Of a DNA stretch of 64,000 nucleotides, positions 52,331 through 63,712 are shown piece after piece (position 1 is the stretch's first letter; each line of letters begins with the position of its first letter). The stretch is from the NCBI GenBank assembly GCA_963675135.1, contig OY776124.1, positions 21,450,066 to 21,514,065 of the forward strand, read 5' to 3'. A program made the position numbers and the translations under genes. Origin of the DNA: Galeopsis tetrahit. Taxonomy: Eukaryota > Streptophyta > Magnoliopsida > Lamiales > Lamiaceae. The notes under the pieces were generated by a model. The model had not been told where the DNA came from. It was given only the letters and a program-made list of their open reading frames with translations, and made no database searches.

Positions 52331-52891
52331 TGTTGTATGCACTATAAACGGGTTGACTTTGGATGTGGACTGTGCTTAGCACGATACAAACATATATAAT
52401 TAAACGGGGGTTATTACGTGTTTATATGGATTAAAGTGATGATTTGTGATGAACTTGATGAAGAACACACAAGAACACAAGATATAGCTTCTTGGAGAAG
52501 CTAAAGCTTTAGAAGCTTGGGAGAGTTTATTGCTTTGGGTAGGGAGATTTGGTGGAATGTTCAACTTGTGTTACAAATGAGCCCAAATGGGCATTATATA
52601 CTGCTTTTCGAGGGCTGCCCGCCCTTTACACGTGGAGCCTCCAGATTGGGCCTTCGTTCTACCCGAAAAGGTGATTTGATGGCGCATTTAATGCTAAACC
52701 GCCTTCGGTGCTCGTCCTCGCCGAGATGCCGAGGAGCTGGGCCATGGTGGTCGCCAGAGGGCCGTCGAGGAGAGTGGTCGCCACGCTCCATGTTGTCTCC
52801 CAAGACTTCAATTTGTTGACTGGTCCTCGCCACGTAAGATGGTGACTAGGATTGACTTGTCAAAGATTGACCTCTTTGACTAGGTATAACA
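52331..52891 (-). repeat. Gypsy 5' LTR (561 bp)
   Basis: Same length as the 3' LTR; the translated frames in the two are identical and I noticed no base difference. TATATAAT on the - strand at 52593-52600 is a promoter candidate for the genomic RNA. Followed by the target duplicate CACTC at 52892-52896. Confidence 0.95.
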
Positions 52892-52896
52892 CACTC

Positions 52897-53134
52897 TATT
52901 CCCCACATGTCACTTTTCATTAATCAGTTCTATTATTTTTTCTTAATATATCTCCGTGTCTAAAAACAAGTATAAACTTATCTAAGAGATGGAAGAGTAT
53001 AAAAGGGAATCTGGTAAATAAATGTAGAGCTGGCAATTCAGGCCGTCCGATCCAACTCATCGGATTAAACGATGTTCGTGGGCTAAGTCAGACCAGCCTT
53101 TAAACTGATCGGCCCTATAAAATGGGAGTCCAGC
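52897..53134. other. Intergenic DNA
   Basis: No gene. Part of it (about 53030-53134) has the look of a small dispersed repeat (GGCCGTCCGATCCAACTC), interrupted by the solo-LTR insertion and resuming after it, but I cannot assign a family. Confidence 0.35.
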
Positions 53135-53539
53135 TTAGCTGTCACGCCCCAATTTTTTTATAAAAGTAGATTTTACATAAATACTTGAGTGATACCATCT
53201 GTCACGCCCCAATTTTTTATAAAAGTAGATTTTACAGAAATACTTGAGAAATTTCAAAATAAAGGGGCATGAATGAAAAGTTTAATACTTAAAATCAAAT
53301 AACTCAATTAGTTTACTAAATAATATTTATAGAATTGTCATCCACTGCTCCTCCGCCACCGCCACCAGCTCCTTAACCTAAAATGTTAAAAATGAAGGGG
53401 TGAGTATGCAAGCACACTCAGTGGGGCCCAGCTATTCCAAACTAAATACTGAAAATAAACAGTCAAGTCATCAACGTAGAACAAATAGCATTTGCATATA
53501 TACCTTGCCAACCTTAAATTAAACAATATACTTCGTCAT

Positions 53540-53765
53540 TGAACACATATACTTTATCAACATTAAAGTAACATATATACTTTGTCCACATATACTTTGC
53601 CACCTTGAAGTAAACACGTATACTTTGTCCATATATACTTTGCCAACATTAAAGTAAGCACATATACTTTGCCCATATATACTTTGCCAACATTAAAGTA
53701 AACACATATACTTTGCCCATATATATTTTGCCAACATTAAAGTAAACACATATACTTTGCCATTG
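53540..53765. repeat. Minisatellite, ~43-bp unit
   Basis: Several imperfect copies of a unit containing CATATACTTTGCCAACATT and AAAGTAAACACATATAC. It lies within the near-solo LTR. Confidence 0.75.
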
Positions 53766-53831
53766 AGCACAGCGGGTTGAACCCGAGGACCCGTCGATCC
53801 TGGACCCTCGTCAGGATCCCTGGCTATTAGA

Positions 53832-54017
53832 AACTTTGCCAATCAAATTGCATGTGCACATTAACTTTGTCAATCGAATCGCATGCACACATTAACTTTG
53901 CCAATCGAATCACATGCACACATTAACTTTGAAAATCGAATCACATGCACAATTTAACTTTGTCAATCGAATCACATGCACACGTTAACTTTGATAATTG
54001 AATAGAATGTACACATT
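53832..54017. repeat. Minisatellite, ~31-bp unit
   Basis: About six imperfect copies of a unit built on TTAACTTTG(C/T)CAATCGAAT and CACATGCACACA. It lies within the near-solo LTR. Confidence 0.75.
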
Positions 54018-55448
54018 TAATTCATGTAACAATCACTCAAAAGTCTATTTAAAACATTTAATAAAGAATAACAAATGCATTAAGAACTCTACCAACCACG
54101 GTAGAGTATAAAGCAATAAAAACCCCACCTCAAAATGTATGTCGTCTATGCAGAGGATGCAATAATGTTATAGCTTACTCCTCACGATTACCGTCGCCTA
54201 GCAAGATATTACATCTATTTAGTATACAACTTTTCAAATTAATAGTAAAATGAATTCTATTTAAAATTCTAAAGAACTAGTTTAATCTGAATATATATCT
54301 TTCCAACCTACAAATCCTAAATCTAAGGTACCAATTATATATATATATATACTCCTAATCCACTTTAATTTGAACAGTCCAATATCATCAATTATCAGTA
54401 CTCATGTATATATATACCATTAACATTCTGACTAAGAGTTAAAAGTAAATTATTAACATCGAATGAGTGACCTAATGTACAAGTTATCACTAATACTTAC
54501 TAAAATCAAATGAACATAAAATATTATTGAAAATTATTAGTTCTACGTGAGCTTACCAAGAATATTGCTATCAGAATCTAACTCTAACAGAAAATAATAA
54601 GATTCATAACTTAATTATGGAAACAACTAACTAATTATAGAAATTGTCTCAATACGCAGGTAACTCAGGTCACTTGATTAAATACACTATATTGACGAAA
54701 TAGCATTCATTATACTAACCCACGAATTAAACCAATCTAATTAAATTAATGATCTGGCCAATAATTAATATCATAGTACCTAATCTATATACAGGCCTGG
54801 TGCTTGCTAAAGAAAATATTTTAATTATTTAGACTAACTTAAATAAATGAACATGGAAACAAATAAGGGAGAAAACATACCGTTAATCCAAATTATAAAA
54901 GTATGCGTTTGCTAGTTGTCTCCAAAATAATTCCCGACTAAAATTTAGTGAAGAGGATTAACTAATTTGCTATGTGATAAATATTCTGAAAATCTTTGCG
55001 TAGTTTCCTTTTTGTGATCATATCAGACGTGTTTATAAAGACGAGGGGACTAAAATCGGTTGAGATATTTGGGGTACAATCAAGTGAAATCTTCCCAATT
55101 CAAATGTTTAATGGATATAGTCAAAATTGACTTGAGATTTCCACAATTGGGGCTAGCGATATTAGCGCATAATTACACGTACATATATCTTTATCTTATA
55201 CTCATTTGATTAATTATATATATATATATATATATTAAATATTATTATTGAACTACTACTCACTTAAGTTACTTAAGTTAATGATGTTTAAATATATATT
55301 TATCTCAATCTCACACTACAAATAATCTCACACTACAAATAATATGTTATGCAGTTTATAAAAATTAAAATTTTAGGGGGTTATAAATGGATAATTAAAT
55401 ATATGCTCATATATATTTATATAAAAAAATTACGGATATTACATTAGC

Positions 55449-55842
55449 CTGTGCTAGTCTAACCCGATACAAAAAAATATAATTAAGAATATAAGTTATT
55501 AACTATGCATAATTCATAAACAATTATAATAATAATTGCATTATAGTACTCCACAAGTCCAAAATAGAATTATAAATAACTCAAAAGTTCAAATTTCAAT
55601 GTCAAAATGAAAATTAAAAACACAATAATATTTAAGTTTGGGGCTAAAAGCTACTCAACGTCATCAATCATAATATTGGAATCCTGCTAGGAAGCGACTA
55701 TATATTACCATAGTTTCCAGTTCTACTGAAATAATTTATAAATATTAGAAAACTCACCAAGAATTAATAAAACTATGGAGAAAAAAATAAACTCATTAAA
55801 CAATTAATTGTTATAATTTATTGAAGAAAAGAAGATCATACT
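55449..55842. other. AT-rich intergenic DNA
   Basis: No gene or repeat supported. It ends at the LTR start at 55843. Confidence 0.5.
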
Positions 55843-57616
55843 TGTTGGTCCTGAAAGGAGTATATAACAAGTGTATGGGGGGGGGGGAATACACTTGTAT
55901 GCAATTCTTTTCAACTTTGATCAAACCAGAGCTCAGCAAGGTTGTCTTGGACAACTCTGCTGAAGATGATTAACTCTTCTAAGATAGTCAAACTACTAAG
56001 TACTATTGAGTACTCAGTTGAATAACTATCTAGTGGAGTTATATGTGCGGAATAATGGTTGGCCCTTTAAGTTTAGACTCCTTAAGTTTCTGAAATCACT
56101 TTGTCAATCTAATGCAGTCCAGTTTAGTTTCAGGGAACTTGTCCAAATCAGTTTTGCACAGTCTTTGAAAATGTATCTTTTGAAAGATCAGTTTTGTGTG
56201 CAGTGTTGAATGAATGTAAGTACTTTGTAAGGTAAATCAACACAGGAGTTTATAGTGGTTCAGAGACTCAAGCTCCTACATCCACTTTCCCTGATTTAAC
56301 AGGATAATTCATTAACTCTTGGAATTAACTTGTTTTATAGTGCCAAGGTGCACTTGATCAATAACACCACTCCTTGGTGAATTGATCCCTAGGATGTCTA
56401 GAGTCCTAGTACCCTCTTCTCAACTCAGGACTGAACTGTTCTTCTCTCAACAGTCAGCTCCTACCACTTCTACTACTACAACCTTCTCACTTTCTCACTT
56501 GAAAGGGGTAAGGATTGAAGTAAGGTTCCAACTAATGAGATATCCTTTACAATGAAGATCAGTGTATAAGGATAGGATATCTCTCTAAGCTTTGTGTTTG
56601 GATATACAGTGAATTCAGCTTAGAAGAAGTGTTTCAAGACTGAGAATGTCTTTTGGAGACTTTGAAGCTTTCAGACTAGTTGTTCAGTTGGATGTAGAAT
56701 GGATGCTTCAAATGGTCTTCACACTCCTTGTATTTATAGACAAAATGGAGATTTGCCCGTTGGAGAGGCAGCCCCAAATTGCTATAAATGTCTTCCTTGA
56801 GTTCTTCAAACTGGAAGACAGATTCTTGATAGTGACATGTCCTTATTTGGGTAATAAACGGCTTGTAAGACTTTGTCTTCTTTCTGCAGCACTTTTCCTA
56901 ATGTTTGACTTCTTGTTAGGACTTGGTCATGGCTTCTAAAGGTTGATCCAGTGATAGGACAACATTCCTTATCAAGTGGACAACTCTCCTTATCACTATC
57001 AGCAGATTTGCTTATCAGCAAGGTTGGCTTGCTCTTCTTCAGATGACTTGGCTCTTTCCCTTTCTTTCACTCCAAGTTGATCTTAGCATGTTTCAATGGA
57101 GTTCTTTAGGGTATGGTTGTCTCTAGCTTCTTCAGCATAGTTGACCTTCAACCTTTAAAGTATTTGTTCTGATTCAATCTTGCTGAGACAACTCTTCTGG
57201 ACAACTCTCCTGATCAGCATACTTGGTCTTTTAGTATCAGAGCTTTTTCACATCGAGTTGATTGCTCTGGACAACTCTCCTGATAATATTTGATTGATCT
57301 TGTCCTTTTGAGCTTTGCAATCTTATTCTGGACAACTCTCCTGATCAGCATACTTGGTCTTATAGCATCAGAGGTTTTTCACATAGAGTTTGTTCCAGAC
57401 TTTGAGCCTTGAGGGGACTTGATCTTAATCACTTTGAAGTCATAGGTTCCCCCTCACATTGTGCATCTAATCATCTAAGAGCTGCCTAACATATCAGCTT
57501 TTCATCTAGCCTAGTGCTATGTGTTCTATCACATTTTGAACACAATCATCTTGACTTGGGCATGTCTTAGGGGGTTTGGGTATTTAATCAAAACATGTAT
57601 CATTTTATTCCCAACA
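55843..57616 (-). repeat. Family-B 3' LTR of the deleted derivative (1774 bp)
   Basis: Almost identical to 61941-63712; open frames of the two copies translate identically, and the only clear differences seen are the homopolymer length (11 against 9 G) and a few single bases. TATTTATA (TATAAATA on the - strand) lies at 56731-56738. Repeated GGACAACTCTCCTGATCAGC boxes lie at about 57195-57350. The left flank is ATACT. Confidence 0.92.
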
Positions 57617-58159
57617 ATTTCCCCCTTTTTGATGATGCCAGAACCTACACACTCTAAGCAAAAGTGACTTGTCTACACCTATTACATGTATCTTCAGAAG
57701 ACATGACTAAGGTCAATATTCCTGAAAAGACAATGTGTTAGTGTATTCACTGTTTTTGTTGCAAATAGGTTTCAAGGATAGGCATAGAGAGATTTTTGCA
57801 ATAATGTATCTTGATTAAAAGGTGGTTCAACTATCATTCATATAAAAACATTACAGGCATGTTGATAGTTGAAGATAACTTATCAGAGCATGAATTCAAG
57901 ATATCATTTCACTACAAATACATTCTAAACATAAGATCAGAGCAAAACAACTTCTTCAAGTATCAGAGCTAGTACAAAGTATTTCAGATATCAATGTAGA
58001 GCACATCAAATCTTGTTTCAGAGCAATTTAAACCATATCAGAGCAAACAACATATCAGCAGGTTTGTCCAAAAACTTCAGCAGATTTGACCACATAGCAA
58101 AAGATATCTTCAGATAAGATAATTTTTCATCCAGAAAAAGTCAGAAGACTTAGCCATTC
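57617..58159 (-). other. Polypurine tract and 3' non-coding region of the derivative
   Basis: On the - strand CAAAAAGGGGGAAAT abuts the LTR at 57617. ATCAGAGC-type octamers (GCTCTGAT on the - strand) recur at about 57880-58050. No gene. Confidence 0.8.
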
Positions 58160-58262
58160 TTAGAGATCATCCTCAGGAGGTGGGTTCATCCCATATTGTG
58201 CCCACACTCTCTTCTTGAGTTCCATGGCTTCCTGGTTAGTTCCTTTGGGTCCAAGGGTCATC
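58160..58262 (-). pseudogene. C-terminal remnant of the third ORF
   Basis: On the - strand the last ~35 codons of the family-B third ORF (LGPKGTNQEAM... WAQYGM, ending PPPEDDL) are joined directly to integrase sequence near 58262 and read in a different frame from it. CAAG is shared at the join. Confidence 0.8.
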
Positions 58263-59330
58263 TTGTCCCTTAGTGATCAAGCATCTATTTTGAGTATGGC
58301 ATGCAATATTTATAGCTTCAGCCCAAAACCTCTTAGGTAAATTTGAGTCAGCAATTAAAGTTTTAGCAGCTTCTTTCAAGGTTCTATTCCTCCTTTCTGC
58401 AACTCCATTTTGCTGAGGTGTTCTAGCTGCTGAGGTTTCATGAGCTATTCCATTAGATGTGCAATACTCATTGATGTATGAATTTATGAACTCAGTGCCT
58501 TTATCAAATCTTATCTTGATAATGCTAAGGCTTTTCTCATTTGACAGTCTCTTAAGAAGTTCAGGTAGTTTGACTTGTGTTTCCTTCTTATTAAGGAGAA
58601 ATACTACCCAAGTGAACCTAGAGAAGTCATCTACTACCACCAATGTGTATTTTCTACCATTTATGCTTGAAGGGGTAATTGGTCCAAAAAGATCCATATG
58701 TAGAAGTTCAAGTACCCTTTCAGTAGAAATGACTGGTTTACCTTTAAATGAGGCTTTAATCTGTTTTCCTTCTTGACATGGCTTACACACATGTTCTTTA
58801 ATGAAAACCTCATTAGGTAGTCCTTTAACTAATGCATTTCTAGCCAGTTTGTTCATTGATTTGAAGTTCAGATGGTTTAGCCTCTTATGCCATAACCAGC
58901 TTTGTTCACTAGTACTTTTAGCAATGAAGCATTCAGCATCAGTAGTCTTGTCCCAGTCTGCAAAATACACATTTCCCTTCCTAGTTCCATTCAGTAAGGT
59001 TTGTTGAGTTTTATCCTTAATTAGACATTTTCCACTTGAGAACTCAACTTTAAAATCTTTGTCACAGAATTGACTGATACTTAGGAGATTATATTTGAGA
59101 CCAGCTACATAAGATACATTGGTTACTTTGATGTTACCAATCATCAAAGTACCATAACCTTTTGTTGTTGCTTGTGAGCTGTCTCCAAAAGTAACATTTG
59201 GGCCTTATTTTTCAATAAAATCAGTGAGGAGTTCCTTGTTTCCAGTCATGTGCCTTGAGCATCCACTATCAAGGTACCATGCTGTCTTTTTGTTCATGCT
59301 CCTCTTCTTGTGGCCCAATGGTACCTGCAA
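58263..59330 (-). pseudogene. Copia protease and integrase of the derivative (stop, truncated)
   Basis: Protease active site WYLDSGCSRHMTG near 59270, then a GAA-to-TAA change near 59205 (GPNVTFGD follows). The frame reopens at 59147 with the pre-integrase finger (SWLWHKRLNHLNFK, CKPCQEGK) and integrase core motifs HMDLFGP, RFDKGTEF (Ser to Phe next to the catalytic Asp) and PQQNGVAERRN. It ends at CLITKGQ, where the deletion begins. Compare 13250-14315 in the intact copy. It cannot make an active integrase. Confidence 0.9.
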
Positions 59331-61800
59331 TTAGATAGGTTTAGGTACCCTTTGAGTTTTGGGTCCTGAGAGGTTAGCTGTACCTTTAGGAACCCAAACT
59401 TGCCTAATCACCCTGATTGATTCAAGGTGGCTAAGTTGTTTTCCCTGTGCATCAACATACACTGTCTTTCCCTTAAATGCCTTTGGGAAAGTATGTGTGA
59501 ATGTGTTAACTCTGTAAGTTTCAGGGGAGTTGTCAACTCTCCTGAACTTATGAGTCCTTTGTGCAGCTTGATGAAATCTTTGAGGAAAGGAATTTTTATG
59601 ACCATTACCCTTTGGCATGAAGGGTTTTGGTTGTCTCATTTTATTCTGCCTTAGAGGATAGTTTTCCTTAGGTCTATTCAGCTGAGGCTTTCTCAGATGA
59701 GTTGGCCTAGGCTGATTATATCTTGGATAACTCCTCTGAACATTGTTCAGGAGAGTTGCCCTTCCATTGGGTCTACTCTGCTGACCAACATTCCTCTTGT
59801 GTTCAGAAGGCTTGACCTTTTCCAAAGGTTTGGGTCTAGTCTCCTGAAGCACTAGAGTAGGCATTTCATTCATTTTGCCCTTTCCTTTGTTCAGTGGCTG
59901 AATTATTTCATTTTCAGCTTGTTGTGCCACTGATTTAACAAAGATTTTCTTAGTGTTACTTGTCGAGGCAACACTAAGACAAGGTGAAGATTCAAATGGA
60001 TCAAAACCTAATCCACTTCTTTGAGCCATAGGTCTTTGATAACTCTGAATTTCCTCTATTGCTCTAGAGGATTTGTTCAAAGCAGACATCTTTAGTTTCA
60101 GGCTCTCTTCACTTGATTTAAGAATATCATATTCATGTGAGAGATTTTCAAACTTGGCATTTAGAATTTTTAGTTCAAAATCTTTTCTTTTCTGAAAAAG
60201 TAGTTGATTGTCAATCTCCTTTTGTTGGTCAACTATCCTGAGATTTGGTTTTTCAAGCTCTCTCAAGGTTTGTTGATATAACTCAGTAGATTTGACATCA
60301 ACAGCTATCTCAGAGTTTTTGGTAAGTTCAATAGCCAATCTTTCATTTTCTCTCACACAGTTATCATGAAATTCTTGTAATCTAGTGAAATCTTCCATCA
60401 ACTTCCCAAAGGAAAGTTTCAAGTTGACTTCACTAGTGTTCTGTGATAGAAATGATGGTGAGCTAGAAGTGGAGGATACCTCATCATCCTCAACAGCCAT
60501 TTGCACACATCATCATCATCATCACTGTTTAAGAACAGTCCATCTGAAGAGTTGAAGCTTTCAGCACTGTCAGATTCTTCACCAGCCATCATGGCTTTTC
60601 TATTGGTGAACTTTTTGTCCCTTTTAGCTTGTCTTTCTCTTCTTTCTTTAGAGCTCAGTTCAGGGCAGTCATACTGGAAATGCCCTTTCTGTTTGCAATT
60701 GTAGCACAGGTCTTCATCATCATCCTTCTTGGATTCATCTCTTCCTTTTGATGATGAGGGGTCAGCTCTACTGGACCTTCTCCTATCAGAGTACTTGTCC
60801 TCTGATCTCTTTTCTTCAGGCTTTGTGTCTTTGGGCTGATCTTCAGGGGAGTTGTATCTTCTCCTGAATTTGTTGTCTTGGTAGAATTTCTTGTATCTAC
60901 CAAACCTTGTGTTCAGCTTGTCAAACCTTCTAGCCATCAAGGCTAGTTCTTCCTTCATTTCAGTCTTTGAGACTGACTTTGATGATCTGGGAGTGGGTTG
61001 CATTTCAGGTTCAGCAACTTTGGCTTTGAATGCCACTCCCTTAGTAGGATTTGAAGGTTCCTCAACAGGTTTTCTTCTATTAAGGTCGAACTCGTAGGCT
61101 TTGAGTTCTGAGAAGATTTGTTGCATGGGCATGGAGGAGAGATCCTTGGTGTTCTGCATCATCACAGCATAGACATCAACTTTTGAGTGAGGCTTCTCAA
61201 GATCTTTAGTCCAACTTCTCTCCTGGAGTACACTTTGCCCAATGAGTTGATTTCATTCATCACATCAGTGAATCTACCAGCAAACTTATCAATTGATTCA
61301 TCAGCTTCCATTGTGAATTGCTCAAACTTTTGCACAGCAACTTGGAGCTTGTTCTCCTTTATCTTTTCTGTACCCTCACACATCTCAGCAAGAGTATCCT
61401 AGATTTCTTTGGCTGTGGTGCAATGGTAGACTCTTCCCATGACTGCATCTGGAATTGTTTGATAGAGGGTATTCATGGCAAGATAATTTAGATTGTCTTT
61501 CCTCTTTTCATCAGCAGTGAAGTCATCCTCATTCTTGGGAATCAGTTCCCTTACATCTGCTCTTTGCTCATCTGTTATCCAGGGGTTAGTTTGGGTAAAC
61601 ACAAAAGGTCCTCTTGTGATTACTCTTAACATATCAGTATGAAGAGATGCAAGATGAGCCCTCATTCTAATTTTCCAGAAATCATAGTTGTCTATAGAGA
61701 ACATGGGCAATTTATGATGTGAAATGTGATTGACTGGATTTGTGGCCATGTTGTCCAATCCTTGAACAGCAGGTGGAGGAACAGCATTGTTGTTGGCCAT
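59331..61800 (-). pseudogene. Copia gag of the derivative (several lesions)
   Basis: Same gag as 10795-13249, starting MANNNAVPPP at 61800. Lesions: a Trp-to-stop TAG at 61399-61401, a one-base loss near 61180 and another near 60500. The region KFYQDNKF to SPEDQ is continuous here, unlike in copy 2. The zinc knuckle CYNCKQKGHFQYDCPE is intact. The last frame (60506-59331) ends in the conserved TAA before TTGCAG. Confidence 0.9.
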
Positions 61801-61926
61801 ATCTCAAGAATAATCAGTTAGTCAACAAGTAATAGATTTCAGATAGAGATCAGTTCAGTGACCACACAAATATGTGAAATTTGAAAATCAAGATGGATTT
61901 TCAGAGGTAGTGGTCTTTGAACCCCT

Positions 61927-61938
61927 GCTCTGATACCA
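61927..61938 (-). other. Primer binding site of the derivative
   Basis: TGGTATCAGAGC on the - strand, 2 bp from the LTR end at 61941. Initiator tRNA-Met type. Confidence 0.9.
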
Positions 61939-61940
61939 CT

Positions 61941-63712
61941 TGTTGGTCCTGAAAGGAGTATATAACAAGTGTATGGGGGGGGGAATACACTTGTATGCAA
62001 TTCTTTTCAACTTTGATCAAACCAGAGCTCAACAAGGTTGTCTTGGACAACTCTGCTGAAGATGATTAACTCTTCTAAGATAGTCAAACTACTAAGTACT
62101 ATTGAGTACTCAGTTGAATAACTATCTAGTGGAGTTATATGTGCGGAATAATGGTTGGCCCTTTAAGTTTAGACTCCTTAAGTTTCTGAAATCACTTTGT
62201 CAATCTAATGCAGTCCAGTTTAGTTTCAGGGAACTTGTCCAAATCAGTTTTGCACAGTCTTTGAAAATGTATCTTTTGAAAGATCAGTTTTGTGTGCAGT
62301 GTTGAATGAATGTAAGTACTTTGTAAGGTAAATCAACACAGGAGTTTATAGTGGTTCAGAGAATCAAGCTCCTACATCCACTTTCCCTGATTTAACAGGA
62401 TAATTCATTAACTCTTGGAATTAACTTGTTTTATAGTGCCAAGGTGCACTTGATCAATAACACCACTCCTTGGTGAATTGATCCCTAGGATGTCTAGAGT
62501 CCTAGTACCCTCTTCTCAACTCAGGACTGAACTGTTCTTCTCTCAACAGTCAGCTCCTACCACTTCTACTACTACAACCTTCTCACTTTCTCACTTGAAA
62601 GGGGTAAGGATTGAAGTAAGGTTCCAACTAATGAGATATCCTTTACAATGAAGATCAGTGTATAAGGATAGGATATCTCTCTAAGCTTTGTGTTTGGATA
62701 TACAGTGAATTCAGCTTAGAAGAAGTGTTTCAAGACTGAGAATGTCTTTTGGAGACTTTGAAGCTTTCAGACTAGTTGTTCAGTTGGATGTAGAATGGAT
62801 GCTTCAAATGGTCTTCACACTCCTTGTATTTATAGACAAAATGGAGATTTGCCCGTTGGAGAGGCAGCCCCAAATTGCTATAAATGTCTTCCTTGAGTTC
62901 TTCAAACTGGAAGACAGATTCTTGATAGTGACATGTCCTTATTTGGGTAATAAACGGCTTGTAAGACTTTGTCTTCTTTCTGCAGCACTTTTCCTAATGT
63001 TTGACTTCTTGTTAGGACTTGGTCATGGCTTCTAAAGGTTGATCCAGTGATAGGACAACATTCCTTATCAAGTGGACAACTCTCCTTATCACTATCAGCA
63101 GATTTGCTTATCAGCAAGGTTGGCTTGCTCTTCTTCAGATGACTTGGCTCTTTCCCTTTCTTTCACTCCAAGTTGATCTTAGCATGTTTCAATGGAGTTC
63201 TTTAGGGTATGGTTGTCTCTAGCTTCTTCAGCATAGTTGACCTTCAACCTTTAAAGTATTTGTTCTGATTCAATCTTGCTGAGACAACTCTTCTGGACAA
63301 CTCTCCTGATCAGCATACTTGGTCTTTTAGTATCAGAGCTTTTTCACATCGAGTTGATTGCTCTGGACAACTCTCCTGATAATATTTGATTGATCTTGTC
63401 CTTTTGAGCTTTGCAATCTTATTCTGGACAACTCTCCTGATCAGCATACTTGGTCTTATAGCATCAGAGGTTTTTCACATAGAGTTTGTTCCAGACTTTG
63501 AGCCTTGAGGGGACTTGATCTTAATCACTTTGAAGTCATAGGTTCCCCCTCACATTGTGCATCTAATCATCTAAGAGCTGCCTAACATATCAGCTTTTCA
63601 TCTAGCCTAGTGCTATGTGTTCTATCACATTTTGAACACAATCATCTTGACTTGGGCATGTCTTAGGGGGTTTTGGTATTTAATCAAAACATGTATCATT
63701 TTATTCCCAACA
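61941..63712 (-). repeat. Family-B LTR shared by two tandem derivatives (1772 bp)
   Basis: It has a primer site on its left and a polypurine tract on its right, so it is the 5' LTR of 55843-63712 and the 3' LTR of the next copy. TATTTATA is at 62827-62834. Confidence 0.92.

Larger units (their letters stand above)
41382..52891 (-). mobile_element. Young Ty3/gypsy element, Tat-like, with antisense gene
   Basis: 11,510 bp on the - strand: 5' LTR 52331-52891, primer site, gag-protease, RT-RNase H, integrase, then a + strand (antisense) spliced gene, polypurine tract, 3' LTR 41382-41942. Domain order RT-RNase H-integrase defines Ty3/gypsy. An extra gene on the complementary strand next to the 3' LTR is known from the Tat group (for example Grande). 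LTRs are both 561 bp and I noticed no difference between them. The target duplication CACTC is perfect. The element is richer in CG and GTCGCC phrases than the copia neighbours. An in-frame TGA in RNase H is the main visible lesion. Confidence 0.95.
53140..55443 (-). mobile_element. Near-solo LTR of another retroelement family with retained primer site
   Basis: Flanked by TTAGC (53135-53139 and 55444-55448), a perfect target duplication. On the - strand it begins TGTAATATCCG and ends GGGGCGTGACA. A full LTR (53200-55443) is followed by GATGGTATC, a remnant of the internal primer site, and then by a second copy of the last ~50 bp of the LTR (53140-53190). An internal deletion between the LTRs therefore removed nearly the whole element but left the primer-site edge. 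The ends recall plant Ty3/gypsy LTRs; no coding domain remains to confirm this. Confidence 0.8.
55843..63712 (-). mobile_element. Internally deleted family-B copia derivative
   Basis: On the - strand: LTR 61941-63712, primer site, gag (broken), protease/integrase, a direct join to the last ~35 codons of the third ORF, polypurine tract, LTR 55843-57616. RT, RNase H and almost all of the third ORF are missing (about 7 kb against the copy at 10654-21954). The right LTR is followed by another polypurine tract and internal sequence, so another copy starts beyond 63712. It belongs to a slightly different LTR subtype from 21955-23823. Confidence 0.9.

Noticed and set aside
55218..55240. AT dinucleotide run as an origin or regulatory site
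   Set aside because: Plain microsatellite in an AT-rich LTR; no further signal.
56646..56939. 97-codon hydrophobic open frame, identical at 62742-63035
   Set aside because: Antisense to the family-B LTR and interrupted in other LTR copies; identity only reflects two near-identical LTRs.
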